Assembly (NCBI RefSeq): GCF_020026915.1
Contig: NZ_JAINUY010000004.1
Span: 372,001-436,000 of the forward strand
DNA length: 64,000 nucleotides
Origin: Flavobacterium potami
Lineage (GTDB): Bacteria; Bacteroidota; Bacteroidia; Flavobacteriales; Flavobacteriaceae
Direction of reading: 5' to 3'
A program made the translations under genes and the position numbers. Every line of letters begins with the position of its first letter. The first letter of the stretch is position 1. This document shows positions 53,190 through 61,940 of the stretch, one piece after another. The notes under the pieces are model-generated. The model was not told the DNA's origin and did no database searches. It saw only the letters and a list, made by a program, of their open reading frames with translations.

Positions 53190-54872
53190 ATGAAACAAAT
53201 CAAATCAAAATGTGGATTTAATAATGTGATTGTGGTATTTGCATTATTATTTTTTTCTGGAGTTTCTCTTATAGCTCAGAGCAAAAAGCAACCTAATATC
53301 TTAGTACTTTGGGGCGACGATATCGGAATCACTAACATCAGTGCGTATAGTGATGGTTTAATGGGTTATACAACACCCAACATTGATCGTTTAGCCAATG
53401 AAGGGGTTCGATTTTTACATTATTATGGAGAACAAAGTTGTACAGCAGGACGTGCTGCGTTTTTAACCGGACAACACGGAATTCGTACTGGACTTACAAA
53501 AGTAGGTTTTCCTGGTGCACCTATGGGTATGAGTCAACTGGATCCTTCTATTGGAGGAATAATGAAAAGTTTAGGATATTCTACTGGACAATTTGGTAAA
53601 AACCACGTTGGTGACCGTAATGAGAGTTTGCCAACCGTAAATGGATTTGATGAATTTTTTGGAAATCTGTATCACTTAAATGCTGAGGAAGAGCCAGAAT
53701 TGCCAGATTATCCAAAAGATCCGCAATATGTGAAAAAATTTGGACCAAGAGGTGTATTAAGATGTACCGCAACAAATGTTGATGATGCGACAACAGACCC
53801 ACGTTTTGGACGAGTAGGAAAACAAAAAATTGAAGATACTGGAGCGCTTACCAAAAAAAGAATGGAAACGGTAGATGATGAAACTTCTGCAGCAGCTATT
53901 GATTTTATTAAAAGACAAAGTGCTTCTGGAAAACCATTTTTCTGTTGGTTCAATGCTACTCGTATGCACCTTCGCACGCACGTAAGAGCAGAACATAGAG
54001 GAAGATATACGCATGGAAACAGCGAATATATCGACGGTATGATTGAGCACGATGAAACTATTGGAAGCATCCTGAAAGCTTTAGACGATCTAGGAATTGC
54101 AGATAATACTATTGTGGTTTATTCTACAGATAATGGCCCACACATGAACACGTGGCCAGATGGCGCAATGACCTCATTCCGTTCAGAAAAAAATACAAAC
54201 TGGGAAGGAGCTTTCCGTGTCCCTTGTATTGTAAGATGGCCAGGACATATTAAACCAGGTACTATAACTACAGAATTAATGAGCCATAATGACTGGATTC
54301 CAACTTTTGCAGCTGCTGCAGGAGAACCTGATATCGTCAATAAATTATTAAAAGGTTACAATGCAAATGGTAAAACGTACAAAGTACATTTAGACGGTTT
54401 TGATCAGACAGATTTACTAAAAGGTGGAAAAAGTCATAGAGATAAATTCTTCTATTCTGATGATGATGGTTTATTGGTCGGATTGCGTCAGGGAGATTAT
54501 AAATATGTTTTTGCAGAACAACGTTTAGCTGGAACTATGGGGGTTTGGGCAGAGCCTTTTACAGAACTTCGTTTGCAAAAAATATTCAACTTATATCAAG
54601 ATCCATATGAGCGTGCTGATTTTACATCTAATACGTATTGGGATTGGTTAATAGATCACGTAGGATCAGTGTATGGTGCGATGAATGATGTCTTTGTTTT
54701 TGCAGAATCATTTAAAGAATATCCACCACGTTCATTCCCGCCAAGTTTTAATCCAACTACAATACTTAATCAAACATTGCAAAGTATTAAAACACAGCAA
54801 TATGTAGAGAAAAATATTTTGCCTAAAGTAGAACAGGAAGCAGCAGCTGCAGCAGCAAAAAAGAAAAAATAA
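53190..54872 (+). CDS. Arylsulfatase, exported, FGly-type with Cys-x-Ala-x-Arg motif
   Basis: 560 aa. The signal peptide ends near SLIAQS (residues 26-31). Sulfatase fold: metal-binding Asp pair in LWGDDIGITNISAYS (43-44), and the formylglycine site C84-T-A-G-R88 within EQSCTAGRAAFLTGQ. The C-x-A-x-R form is accepted by anaerobic-type sulfatase-maturing enzymes. NGPHMNTWPDG and FRVPCIVRWPG are further sulfatase segments. The tail is Ala/Lys-rich (EAAAAAAKKKK). It hydrolyses sulfate esters in the periplasm; the substrate is unknown. It begins a cluster of envelope proteins after two palindromic candidate operators. Confidence 0.92.
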   Translation: MKQIKSKCGFNNVIVVFALLFFSGVSLIAQSKKQPNILVLWGDDIGITNISAYSDGLMGYTTPNIDRLANEGVRFLHYYGEQSCTAGRAAFLTGQHGIRTGLTKVGFPGAPMGMSQLDPSIGGIMKSLGYSTGQFGKNHVGDRNESLPTVNGFDEFFGNLYHLNAEEEPELPDYPKDPQYVKKFGPRGVLRCTATNVDDATTDPRFGRVGKQKIEDTGALTKKRMETVDDETSAAAIDFIKRQSASGKPFFCWFNATRMHLRTHVRAEHRGRYTHGNSEYIDGMIEHDETIGSILKALDDLGIADNTIVVYSTDNGPHMNTWPDGAMTSFRSEKNTNWEGAFRVPCIVRWPGHIKPGTITTELMSHNDWIPTFAAAAGEPDIVNKLLKGYNANGKTYKVHLDGFDQTDLLKGGKSHRDKFFYSDDDGLLVGLRQGDYKYVFAEQRLAGTMGVWAEPFTELRLQKIFNLYQDPYERADFTSNTYWDWLIDHVGSVYGAMNDVFVFAESFKEYPPRSFPPSFNPTTILNQTLQSIKTQQYVEKNILPKVEQEAAAAAAKKKK

Positions 54873-55023
54873 ATAATTAAAGAGATTCAGATTTAGATTC
54901 AGGTTGAATTTAAGTATCAGGAAAAAGACTAGAAAAAAGTCTTTGCAGATTGGTCACAATGCAGATTTTTTAGATTGAAAATTGTAGGGTTAGATTATTT
55001 TTTAATGATTAAAATTAATTAGT

Positions 55024-55833
55024 ATGAAACATTTTTTGCTCACGTTAGTCTTTTTATTTTCCATTCATTTTTCGATTCATGCACAAGAAACAAATGAAAA
55101 ACCAGGAAACAGCGCGCAGGAATTAGCAGATAAATTGGCGAATCCTGTGGCAAGTTTAATTAGCGTGCCACTACAAAATAATCTGAATTACGGAATCGGA
55201 CCTTATAATGGCGTAAAATATACGATTAATATTCAGCCTGTTATTCCTTTTAAATTATCTGATAATCTCAATTTAATTACAAGATATATTCTTCCCGTTG
55301 TAGATCAGCGAAATATAACGGGACTCAACACGCACGAATTTGGTTTAAGCGATGCGACCGTTACCGCTTTTTTTGCTCCTAAAAGTAAAAAATTAATCTA
55401 CGGAATTGGTCCCGCGTTTTTGGTTCCAACCGCCACAGAAAAGTTTTTGGGAACAGAAAAATTTGGAGTAGGTCCAAGTGTTTTAGTCATGCATCAATGA
55501 AAAGGACTTTCTGTAGGTTTCATTGCCAATCAAATTTGGTCTGTTGCAGGAGCCGAAGAACGAGCAGATTTTAATAGTTTTTATACACAGATATTTCTGT
55601 CTCATAGTTATAAAAGTGGCGCGTCTTGGGGGGTAAATGCAGAAATCACTCAAAATTGGGAAGGCAATACAACGTTAATTTCTTTAAATCCTTCCTTAGG
55701 AGGTATTACCAAGTTTGGAGATCAGGTGGTTCAGTTTTCTGTACAGCCTCTAATTCCAATTGTTGGGCATGAATCTATAAGACCAGATTGGGGATTACGA
55801 GCGGTTATAGCATTTGTGTTTCCAGGATCTTAA
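55024..55833 (+). pseudogene. Outer-membrane/transporter-like protein gene interrupted by an in-frame TGA
   Basis: The frame opened by the ATG at 55024 runs 269 codons to TAA at 55831, but codon 159 (55498-55500) is TGA. The part before it has a signal peptide (SIHAQE) and the motif YGIGPAFLVPTATEKFLGT. The part after it continues the same family in the same frame (GFIANQIWSVAGAEERADF and PDWGLRAVIAFVFPG). This is one substitution from a sense codon, so a recent nonsense mutation, a sequencing error or, less likely, readthrough. The family is an exported beta-rich protein, often annotated as a transporter or neuromedin U-like, probably outer-membrane. The next gene starts 13 bases later. Confidence 0.8.
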
Positions 55834-55845
55834 AATAGCAAGATA

Positions 55846-57246
55846 ATGGCTGAGGAAATTAAACATGTAAAAGAAACAAGATTTGATCCCATAGCGTCAA
55901 AAGCAGAACGTTATGAGAAAGGAGCTTCAATCAGAAAAAAAACACCTCTCTCTGAGCACAAGGAATGGAGTTCTTTTAAAAATAGGAAGGATCCGGTAGC
56001 TATTTTAATTCAGACCAGTATCGGACGAGTAGAGAGCTTAATTCCAATCCGTTACAGCAGAATGATGGAATCGCCATTTTCATTCTTTAGAGGTGCCGCC
56101 GCAATTATGGCGGCAGATTTGGCTCATACTCCCGTTTCAGGAATAAATCTTCAGCTTTGTGGAGATTGTCATTTAATGAATTTTGGAGGATTTGCAACTC
56201 CTGAACGAAAGTTGGTTTTTGATATTAATGATTTTGATGAAACTTTTCCAGGTCCGTGGGAATGGGATATTAAGCGATTAGCGGCCAGTTTTGTTATTGC
56301 AGGAAGATGGCGCAAGTTTTCGAATAAAAACTGTAAAGAATTTGCTTGGCATGTTGCAGATAGCTACAAACGCCATATGTTGGATTATAGTAAACTTTCT
56401 GCCCTTCAAATTTGGTACGCTGACATTGATTTGGCAGAATTAATTGAATTGGGACATGATAAAGATATCAAAGAATTTAACCAAAAAAGAATAAAGAAAG
56501 CTTCGGAATATACTGCACACGAAAAAGAGTTTGCAAAGATGACCTATTTTGACGGAGCAAGAGCTCGTATAAAAGATGAGCCACCATTGATATTTCATCC
56601 TAGTGGAGATTTAGAAAAAATGATTGCCAATGAAGGCGAAATTATTCATAATAGATATTTAGAATCATTGTCAGACGATAAACAAGTTTTGTTAAGTAGG
56701 TATATGTTGCATGATCTGGCGATAAAAGTAGTAGGCGTAGGAAGTGTTGGAACACTTTGCGGAATTAGTTTATTAATGTCTGCAACTGGCGAACCTATTT
56801 TTTTGCAATTTAAAGAAGCCAGAAAAAGCGTGCTCGAAGAAAATGTAAAAATAAAAGGAAAATACAGTCATCAAGGCGAACGCATTGTAATGGGACAAAA
56901 ACTAATGCAGTCTGCTTCTGATATGTTTTTGGGCTGGACCAACGATAGTAAAGATAAGTTCTTTTACATACGCCAGCTTAGAGATGCAAAAGTAAAACCC
57001 GTTCTCGAAATTATGAAACCCAAAAATATGGCAGAATATGCCAAAGCTTGCGGATGGGCACTTGCAAGGGCTCATGCTCGTTCGGGTGATCCATCTTTAT
57101 TGTCGGGCTATATAGGAGAAACAAATGAGTTCGCAAATGCTATTTCTGAATTTGCTCTTTTATATGCTGATCAGAATGAAGAGGATTATAATAAAATGCT
57201 GAAGGCGATAAAGCAGCAAAGGTTGCCTATTGCGTCTGAAATCTAG
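55846..57246 (+). CDS. DUF2252 family protein with kinase-like motifs
   Basis: 466 aa, no signal peptide, cytoplasmic. It matches the DUF2252 family. The segment GDCHLMNFG (106-114) followed by VFDINDFDE (124-132) resembles the Brenner motif and Mg-binding Asp of aminoglycoside/choline phosphotransferases (GDxHxxN ... DxxD). WEWDIKRLAASFVIAG comes next, as in the family. I infer an APH-like fold, though no substrate is known. It lies 13 bases after the interrupted outer-membrane gene, so the two are probably one operon. The downstream gap 57247-57590 has no gene. Confidence 0.85.
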   Translation: MAEEIKHVKETRFDPIASKAERYEKGASIRKKTPLSEHKEWSSFKNRKDPVAILIQTSIGRVESLIPIRYSRMMESPFSFFRGAAAIMAADLAHTPVSGINLQLCGDCHLMNFGGFATPERKLVFDINDFDETFPGPWEWDIKRLAASFVIAGRWRKFSNKNCKEFAWHVADSYKRHMLDYSKLSALQIWYADIDLAELIELGHDKDIKEFNQKRIKKASEYTAHEKEFAKMTYFDGARARIKDEPPLIFHPSGDLEKMIANEGEIIHNRYLESLSDDKQVLLSRYMLHDLAIKVVGVGSVGTLCGISLLMSATGEPIFLQFKEARKSVLEENVKIKGKYSHQGERIVMGQKLMQSASDMFLGWTNDSKDKFFYIRQLRDAKVKPVLEIMKPKNMAEYAKACGWALARAHARSGDPSLLSGYIGETNEFANAISEFALLYADQNEEDYNKMLKAIKQQRLPIASEI

Positions 57247-57440
57247 TTTTTTATTACTAAAAGAGCATTTCGAACAATGATTACTTTTTAGATTCATAAA
57301 TCATAATAATGGAAAAGGGTTGAAAATATCAAACAAAGTTAAAGGCATATAAAGTTTAAAATTGAATTTAATTGATCTGATTGATAGAATGTTTAGGTAA
57401 GATTTTATTTATTTAATAGTGTTAATTAAATAAAATGATT

Positions 57441-57495
57441 TACCTTTGAGATGTTGACAAGTTGCTGTTTAAGAGCGTTTTATGTTGCTTAAACA
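57441..57495 (+). promoter_or_regulatory. Candidate promoter and leader hairpin before the DUF4136 gene
   Basis: TACCTTTG at 57441-57448 matches TAnnTTTG. TGTTTAAG (57466-57473) and CTTAAACA (57488-57495) form an inverted repeat just downstream. No clear -33 TTTG was seen. Confidence 0.35.
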
Positions 57496-57590
57496 ATTGT
57501 TAATGAATATTCGCCCCCGTTCATCAAGATTTTTTAGATTTTAATAGATTCGAGTTACACTGATTTAATTATTAATTTAAATACTAGAAC

Positions 57591-58169
57591 ATGAATATTA
57601 AAAGAACAAATCTTCGCCTTATCCCAATCTTGTTTTTGGGTCTAATTTACGGTTGCTCTCCAACTGTAAAAGTTACAAGTGATTATGACCATTCTGCCAA
57701 TTTTAGTCAATATAAAACCTTTGCGGTTTATGATTTAAAAGCACAAGAAGGTCAGGTTAATCAATTAAATGTTGATCGTGTATCGAAAGCAATTCGAAGC
57801 GAAATGCTTGCAAAAGGTTTTACAGAATCTGATAATCCGGATTTAAAAGTAAACGCAGTCTCTATCTTAAAAAATAAAACTTCGGTTAGTGCCAATACAA
57901 ACTTTTACGGATATGGCGGAATGTATCGTCCATACGGTTATTGGGGAGGTGGCGCCATGATGGGTGGTGCTAATACCACATTTGATAGTTATGATTATGT
58001 TGACGGTTCGTTGGTAATAGATGTTGTCTCTACCAAAACTCAGAAACTGCTTTGGCAGGGAATCGGAAATGCCGAAATAGACAGTAAGCCAGATAATCCA
58101 GAAGAATTTATTAATGGTGCGATAAAAAAAATCTTAGCCAATTTTCCTCCAGGAACAGAGAAGAAATAA
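57591..58169 (+). CDS. DUF4136 lipoprotein
   Basis: 192 aa. Lipobox IYGC (Cys22), so exported and lipidated. DUF4136 features: KVTSDYDHSANFSQYKTFAVYD after the Cys, then AIRSEMLAKGFTESDNPDLKVN, a Gly/Tyr-rich loop (GYGGMYRPYGYWGGGAMMGG) and GSLVIDVVSTKTQKLLWQGIGNAEID. The family is widespread in Gram-negative envelopes with no defined function. It has its own terminator and probably its own promoter. Confidence 0.9.
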   Translation: MNIKRTNLRLIPILFLGLIYGCSPTVKVTSDYDHSANFSQYKTFAVYDLKAQEGQVNQLNVDRVSKAIRSEMLAKGFTESDNPDLKVNAVSILKNKTSVSANTNFYGYGGMYRPYGYWGGGAMMGGANTTFDSYDYVDGSLVIDVVSTKTQKLLWQGIGNAEIDSKPDNPEEFINGAIKKILANFPPGTEKK

Positions 58170-58188
58170 TCTCATAGCATTAAAAAAG

Positions 58189-58226
58189 CAAATGTGCTTG
58201 GTCTAATCAGCCTATAAGCACATTTG
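58189..58226 (+). terminator. Hairpin after the DUF4136 gene
   Basis: CAAATGTGCTT pairs with AAGCACATTTG (11-bp perfect arms, 16-base loop), followed only by TTTA. It may terminate or stabilise the transcript. Confidence 0.6.
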
Positions 58227-58293
58227 TTTATACCAGAAATCCCTCATTTCGAAACTCTTTTTAAGAAGTATAACAAACAAATCAACCTTAAAA

Positions 58294-59466
58294 ATGATCG
58301 ATATTTTACTCTCGTTATTCTTTTTCATAGCCATAATTGCCGGTTTTGCAACTGCATTAATGGTTCTTTTTTCCAAAAAAAACTATTCGAAAAGTTTTTT
58401 CTTGGGCATGTTTTTATTGAGTTTGGCGGTAGTAAGTATTTATAACTTTTATCTGTCAGCCAATATATTTAAGAACTTTCCAGACTTGCTGACGATTACA
58501 AAAGCATTTATTTTTTTAACCGCTCCGTGTTCTTTTTTATATGTTAGAAATATTCTGTCTCTTAATAAAAGTTTTAGAAAATACGATTGGTTACATTTTG
58601 TGCCATTCTTAATCTATTTTGTTTTAACTTTAATTGTATACGTTGGTGGTTTTACCAACATAGAAATAATCGACTATCTTGCAGGAGTAATCAAAAATCC
58701 ATTTTCTATTTTAACATTGACAATTTGGTTGTGCTATGTTTTTTTTCAAACCATGTTGGTTTTAAACTATGATTTGAAAAAATTCAAAGGAAACCAATTT
58801 CACAGAAGTAAAGTAATCAATTGGATCAAGGTTTATAACCTCATGATTTTATTCTTGTTCTCGGCACTTTTTGTGCATCATTTTCTACTTAAAAAAATGG
58901 AGACCGTAGATCTTTCGTGTTATATTCTAATTTCTTCCGTTTTATTTTTTACGGTTGGCTGGCTTTATTTTAGACCGACTATTTTTCATGATGAAGAAGA
59001 AACATTCGATTTTGTTGTTGATAATACAATGCTTTTAAAATCTAAAGAAACAAAAAACAATTTTCCGATAGCAGAACTGGCTTCTGAAAAAAGAGAAGAT
59101 TATCTGGAAAAACTAGATTATGTTCTCAATTCTAAAAACCTCTTTCTAAAAAAAGATTTTGTAATTAGAGATTTGTCAGATGAAACAGGAATTTCGGTTC
59201 ATCATCTTTCCAGCTTAATTAATTCAGAATTTGGTCTTCATTTTCAGGATTATGTTAATCTCAAAAGGATCGAATATTTTAAAGACAAAATAAACGATCC
59301 AGAATGGAAAGATTTATCATTAGAAGGAATGGCATGGGGTTCTGGTTTTAAATCCCGAACAACTTGTTTTAGAGCATTTATAAAGCATACAGGAAAATCG
59401 CCTTCAGAATATTTTAAAACGATTAGAATAAGTCCGGATCGTCAAGGTTCTTATTATTTTAAATAA
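58294..59466 (+). CDS. Membrane-anchored AraC-family regulator
   Basis: 390 aa. Residues ~1-230 contain about seven hydrophobic helices (for example LLSLFFFIAIIAGFATALMVLF, ILTLTIWLCYVFFQTMLVL). A linker and a C-terminal AraC helix-turn-helix domain follow (~285-385: LKKDFVIRDLSDETGISVHHLSSLIN and SGFKSRTTCFRAFIKHTGKSPSEYF). It probably senses a membrane or envelope signal and binds DNA from the inner membrane. It lies in the middle of the sulfatase/envelope cluster and is a candidate to act at the GTTTCA palindromes upstream of 53190 (inferred, untested). Confidence 0.88.
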   Translation: MIDILLSLFFFIAIIAGFATALMVLFSKKNYSKSFFLGMFLLSLAVVSIYNFYLSANIFKNFPDLLTITKAFIFLTAPCSFLYVRNILSLNKSFRKYDWLHFVPFLIYFVLTLIVYVGGFTNIEIIDYLAGVIKNPFSILTLTIWLCYVFFQTMLVLNYDLKKFKGNQFHRSKVINWIKVYNLMILFLFSALFVHHFLLKKMETVDLSCYILISSVLFFTVGWLYFRPTIFHDEEETFDFVVDNTMLLKSKETKNNFPIAELASEKREDYLEKLDYVLNSKNLFLKKDFVIRDLSDETGISVHHLSSLINSEFGLHFQDYVNLKRIEYFKDKINDPEWKDLSLEGMAWGSGFKSRTTCFRAFIKHTGKSPSEYFKTIRISPDRQGSYYFK

Positions 59467-59538
59467 ACGTTTTTTACCTATAAATCATTGTACGATATGC
59501 AGTTGTAAAAGTCTTAATTCATTTTAAAACATTTCAGC

Positions 59539-60504
59539 ATGAGAGTAAAAATTAATAATTCAAAAGAGGTATTGCAATCAATCTTAGTAACCACGTTATT
59601 ATTGATTTCTTTCTACAGTAATGCACAATTAAAAGGCGGACATATTTTAGGTGGAATGGGGCTTCAATCTGGAACTCAGGCACCAGAAAATACCTTGAGT
59701 GTTTATATTCCCGGATATATTTATACCGCATCTTCAATGAGAAATGCAGATGGAGATAAAATAGGAAACCCCGATTTTTCCATGTTTATAACAGGAGCCG
59801 GAGCTTCTTATGTTAGCGATTTTAAAATTTTAGGAGCCAATTACGGAGCCACAATTTTACTTGCGTTTGCAACCAATACCATTCAAGGAAATTTTGTAGA
59901 TACCAAAAGTGATTTTGCGTTTACAGATATGTTTATACAACCTTTGCAGTTAGGGTGGCACAACAAACGAGCCGATTTTATATTCAGTTATTCATTATAT
60001 CTGCCTACTGGAAAATATGAACTTGGCGCCAGCAACAATAGCGGTTTAGGAATGTTTATGAATGAATTCTCAGCAGGAACAACCCTTTTCTTCAATGATA
60101 AAAAAACATTTCATTTTTCAGCTTTGGCGGCTTATGAAATTAATGGAAAGAAAAAAGATACTGATATAAAAACAGGTGATATTTTGAGTATTGAAGGAGG
60201 TTTAGGAAAAACATTCTATTGTATGAATGCCGAAAAAACAGCACCAAAAGGAATCTTAAATGCAGGACTGATTTACTACTTACAATATAAAATTTCAGAG
60301 GATAAAATTCCTCTAGGAAGTCTTGTTATAGAACCAGACAAAGATCGTGTCGCTGGACTTGGCGCTGAGGTGAATTATTTTCATATTGGCAGTAGGACCA
60401 ATGCTGGTTTGAGATGGATTGCTGAGGTAAATGCTATAAACAGATTTCAGGGAAATACATTTTTTATCACCCTAGCGCATGTTTTCAGTACCAAGAAAAA
60501 GTAA
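59539..60504 (+). CDS. Outer-membrane protein of the phenol-degradation 'meta'/SphA-like family
   Basis: 321 aa. It has a signal peptide ending at YSNAQL and is built of alternating beta strands. AFTDMFIQPLQLGWHNKRADFIFSYSLYLPTGKYE and GLGMFMNEFSAGTTLFF are typical of the COG4313/MetA-pathway OmpA-like channel family, which is thought to form outer-membrane pores for hydrophobic substrates. It follows the membrane AraC gene by 72 bases and precedes the BamA-like gene by 66 bases on the same strand. Function in this organism is unknown. Confidence 0.8.
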   Translation: MRVKINNSKEVLQSILVTTLLLISFYSNAQLKGGHILGGMGLQSGTQAPENTLSVYIPGYIYTASSMRNADGDKIGNPDFSMFITGAGASYVSDFKILGANYGATILLAFATNTIQGNFVDTKSDFAFTDMFIQPLQLGWHNKRADFIFSYSLYLPTGKYELGASNNSGLGMFMNEFSAGTTLFFNDKKTFHFSALAAYEINGKKKDTDIKTGDILSIEGGLGKTFYCMNAEKTAPKGILNAGLIYYLQYKISEDKIPLGSLVIEPDKDRVAGLGAEVNYFHIGSRTNAGLRWIAEVNAINRFQGNTFFITLAHVFSTKKK

Positions 60505-60570
60505 TTCTTAGGCTTAAAATTTCGGCAGAATTGAGTTAGACTTTTAAATATAAACGATTCAAATTCTTTT

Positions 60571-61731
60571 ATGAAAAGTAAAAAATCAATATCAAAAATT
60601 ATCTTATTATCGATTTGGATAATAGTTTCATTTAATGGATTAAATGCACAGAAATATAAAATTAGTCTTAGAGATTCTTTAGATCATGCTGTCGATTTAA
60701 GTGATTATTTGATTTATGCACATGGTTTTATAGTTGTTCCCACAATCATTACAGAACCCGCTTTAGGTGGAATTGGAGGTGCAGTTGTACCTGTTTTTCT
60801 AAAAAAACACGCACCCGTTATTGATGAAAATGGTAAAAAACGATTTATAAATCCGGACATAACAGGAGGAATGGGAATGTATACCGGAAATAAGAGTTGG
60901 ATGGTTGGCGCATTTCGTTCCTCAACTTTGATAAAACCTAGAATATTGTATCGCGTAGCAGCAGGTTATGGAGATGTGAATTTGTCTTTTTATGAAAATA
61001 ATCTACCAAATTTACCTGATCAGGAATTTAAGCTCAATTTTAGATCTACGATTTTTTATACCCAGTGGTTAAAACAGTTTAGAAATGCAAAATGGAGCGC
61101 TGGACCACAATATTTGTTTTTAAATTCAAAAATAAACCTGCCAGATTTTAATCTACCACCGCCATTTGTAAAACCAAGCGATGTAAAAAGTACGGTAAGT
61201 CAGTTCGGAGCAGCCATTCAGTTTGATGGTCGCGACAATATATTTACACCAGATAAAGGAATCCGAATTCAATCTGATTTCTTTTGGTCAGATAACGCAA
61301 TAGGAAGCGACTACGATGCCTGGCGCGTTAATTTATCAGCAATCGGGTATTATCCGTTAGCGAAGACATTAATTGGCGGACTGAGGGTAGAAGGAGAGCA
61401 GGCGTTTGGGAGTCCGCCTTTTTATTTAAGACCAGGAATAAATTTAAGAGGAATTCCCGCGGCGCGTTATCAAGGAAAAACGAGCATTGTAACCGAAGCC
61501 GAATTGCGATGGGATGTGTACAAAAGATGGAGTGTAATGGGCTTTGGTGGTCTTGCAAGTGCGTTTAACGATTGGGACAAAGCTTTTGCAAAACCAGTGG
61601 TCTACAGTTACGGAACAGGTTTTAGATATCTTGTGGCAAGAAAATTTAAACTCCGAATGGGAGTAGACGTTGCAAGAGGGCCAGAAGATTGGGCTTACTA
61701 TATCGTTTTTGGAAGTAACTGGATGAGATAG
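60571..61731 (+). CDS. BamA/TamA-type surface antigen (D15) barrel protein
   Basis: 386 aa. The signal peptide ends near LNAQKY. There is no obvious POTRA repeat before the barrel, so it is a short barrel-only member. The C-terminal half has the Omp85 signature pattern VSQFGAAIQFDGRDNIFTPDKGIRIQSDFFWSD, GGLRVEGEQAFGSPPFYLRPGINLRGIPAARYQGK, and it ends with a Trp-Met-Arg barrel strand (YYIVFGSNWMR). Such proteins insert into the outer membrane; this one may secrete or display something. It is last in the cluster and is followed by a terminator. Confidence 0.85.
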   Translation: MKSKKSISKIILLSIWIIVSFNGLNAQKYKISLRDSLDHAVDLSDYLIYAHGFIVVPTIITEPALGGIGGAVVPVFLKKHAPVIDENGKKRFINPDITGGMGMYTGNKSWMVGAFRSSTLIKPRILYRVAAGYGDVNLSFYENNLPNLPDQEFKLNFRSTIFYTQWLKQFRNAKWSAGPQYLFLNSKINLPDFNLPPPFVKPSDVKSTVSQFGAAIQFDGRDNIFTPDKGIRIQSDFFWSDNAIGSDYDAWRVNLSAIGYYPLAKTLIGGLRVEGEQAFGSPPFYLRPGINLRGIPAARYQGKTSIVTEAELRWDVYKRWSVMGFGGLASAFNDWDKAFAKPVVYSYGTGFRYLVARKFKLRMGVDVARGPEDWAYYIVFGSNWMR

Positions 61732-61770
61732 AAAAAGTTGTAAGAAGTTGATTTATAAAAAAATAATTTT

Positions 61771-61805
61771 AAAAAGCCTCAATATAACGTTATCGGGGCT
61801 TTTTG
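61771..61805 (+). terminator. Intrinsic terminator of the envelope cluster
   Basis: AAAAAGCCTCAATATAACGTTATCGGGGCTTTTT, 39 bases after the BamA-like stop. Confidence 0.8.
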
Positions 61806-61884
61806 TCTTAAATAACCTAATAATTTAATCCGTTAAGAAAATATTAACAAAATTACAGTCTGAAATTGTATAATATTTAATTGT

Positions 61885-61920
61885 TTTGTAACAAATTAGA
61901 AACATTAGCGACTAATTTTG
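61885..61920 (+). promoter_or_regulatory. Candidate promoter of the C1 peptidase gene
   Basis: TTTG (61885-61888), a 24-base gap, then TAATTTTG (61913-61920), a full -7 match. The leader would be about 15 bases. Confidence 0.55.
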
Positions 61921-61940
61921 TTAAATCTTAAACATAAATT

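Noticed and set aside
55498..55500. TGA read as selenocysteine
   Set aside because: No selenocysteine insertion hairpin or selenoprotein family context is seen; a nonsense mutation or sequencing error is simpler.
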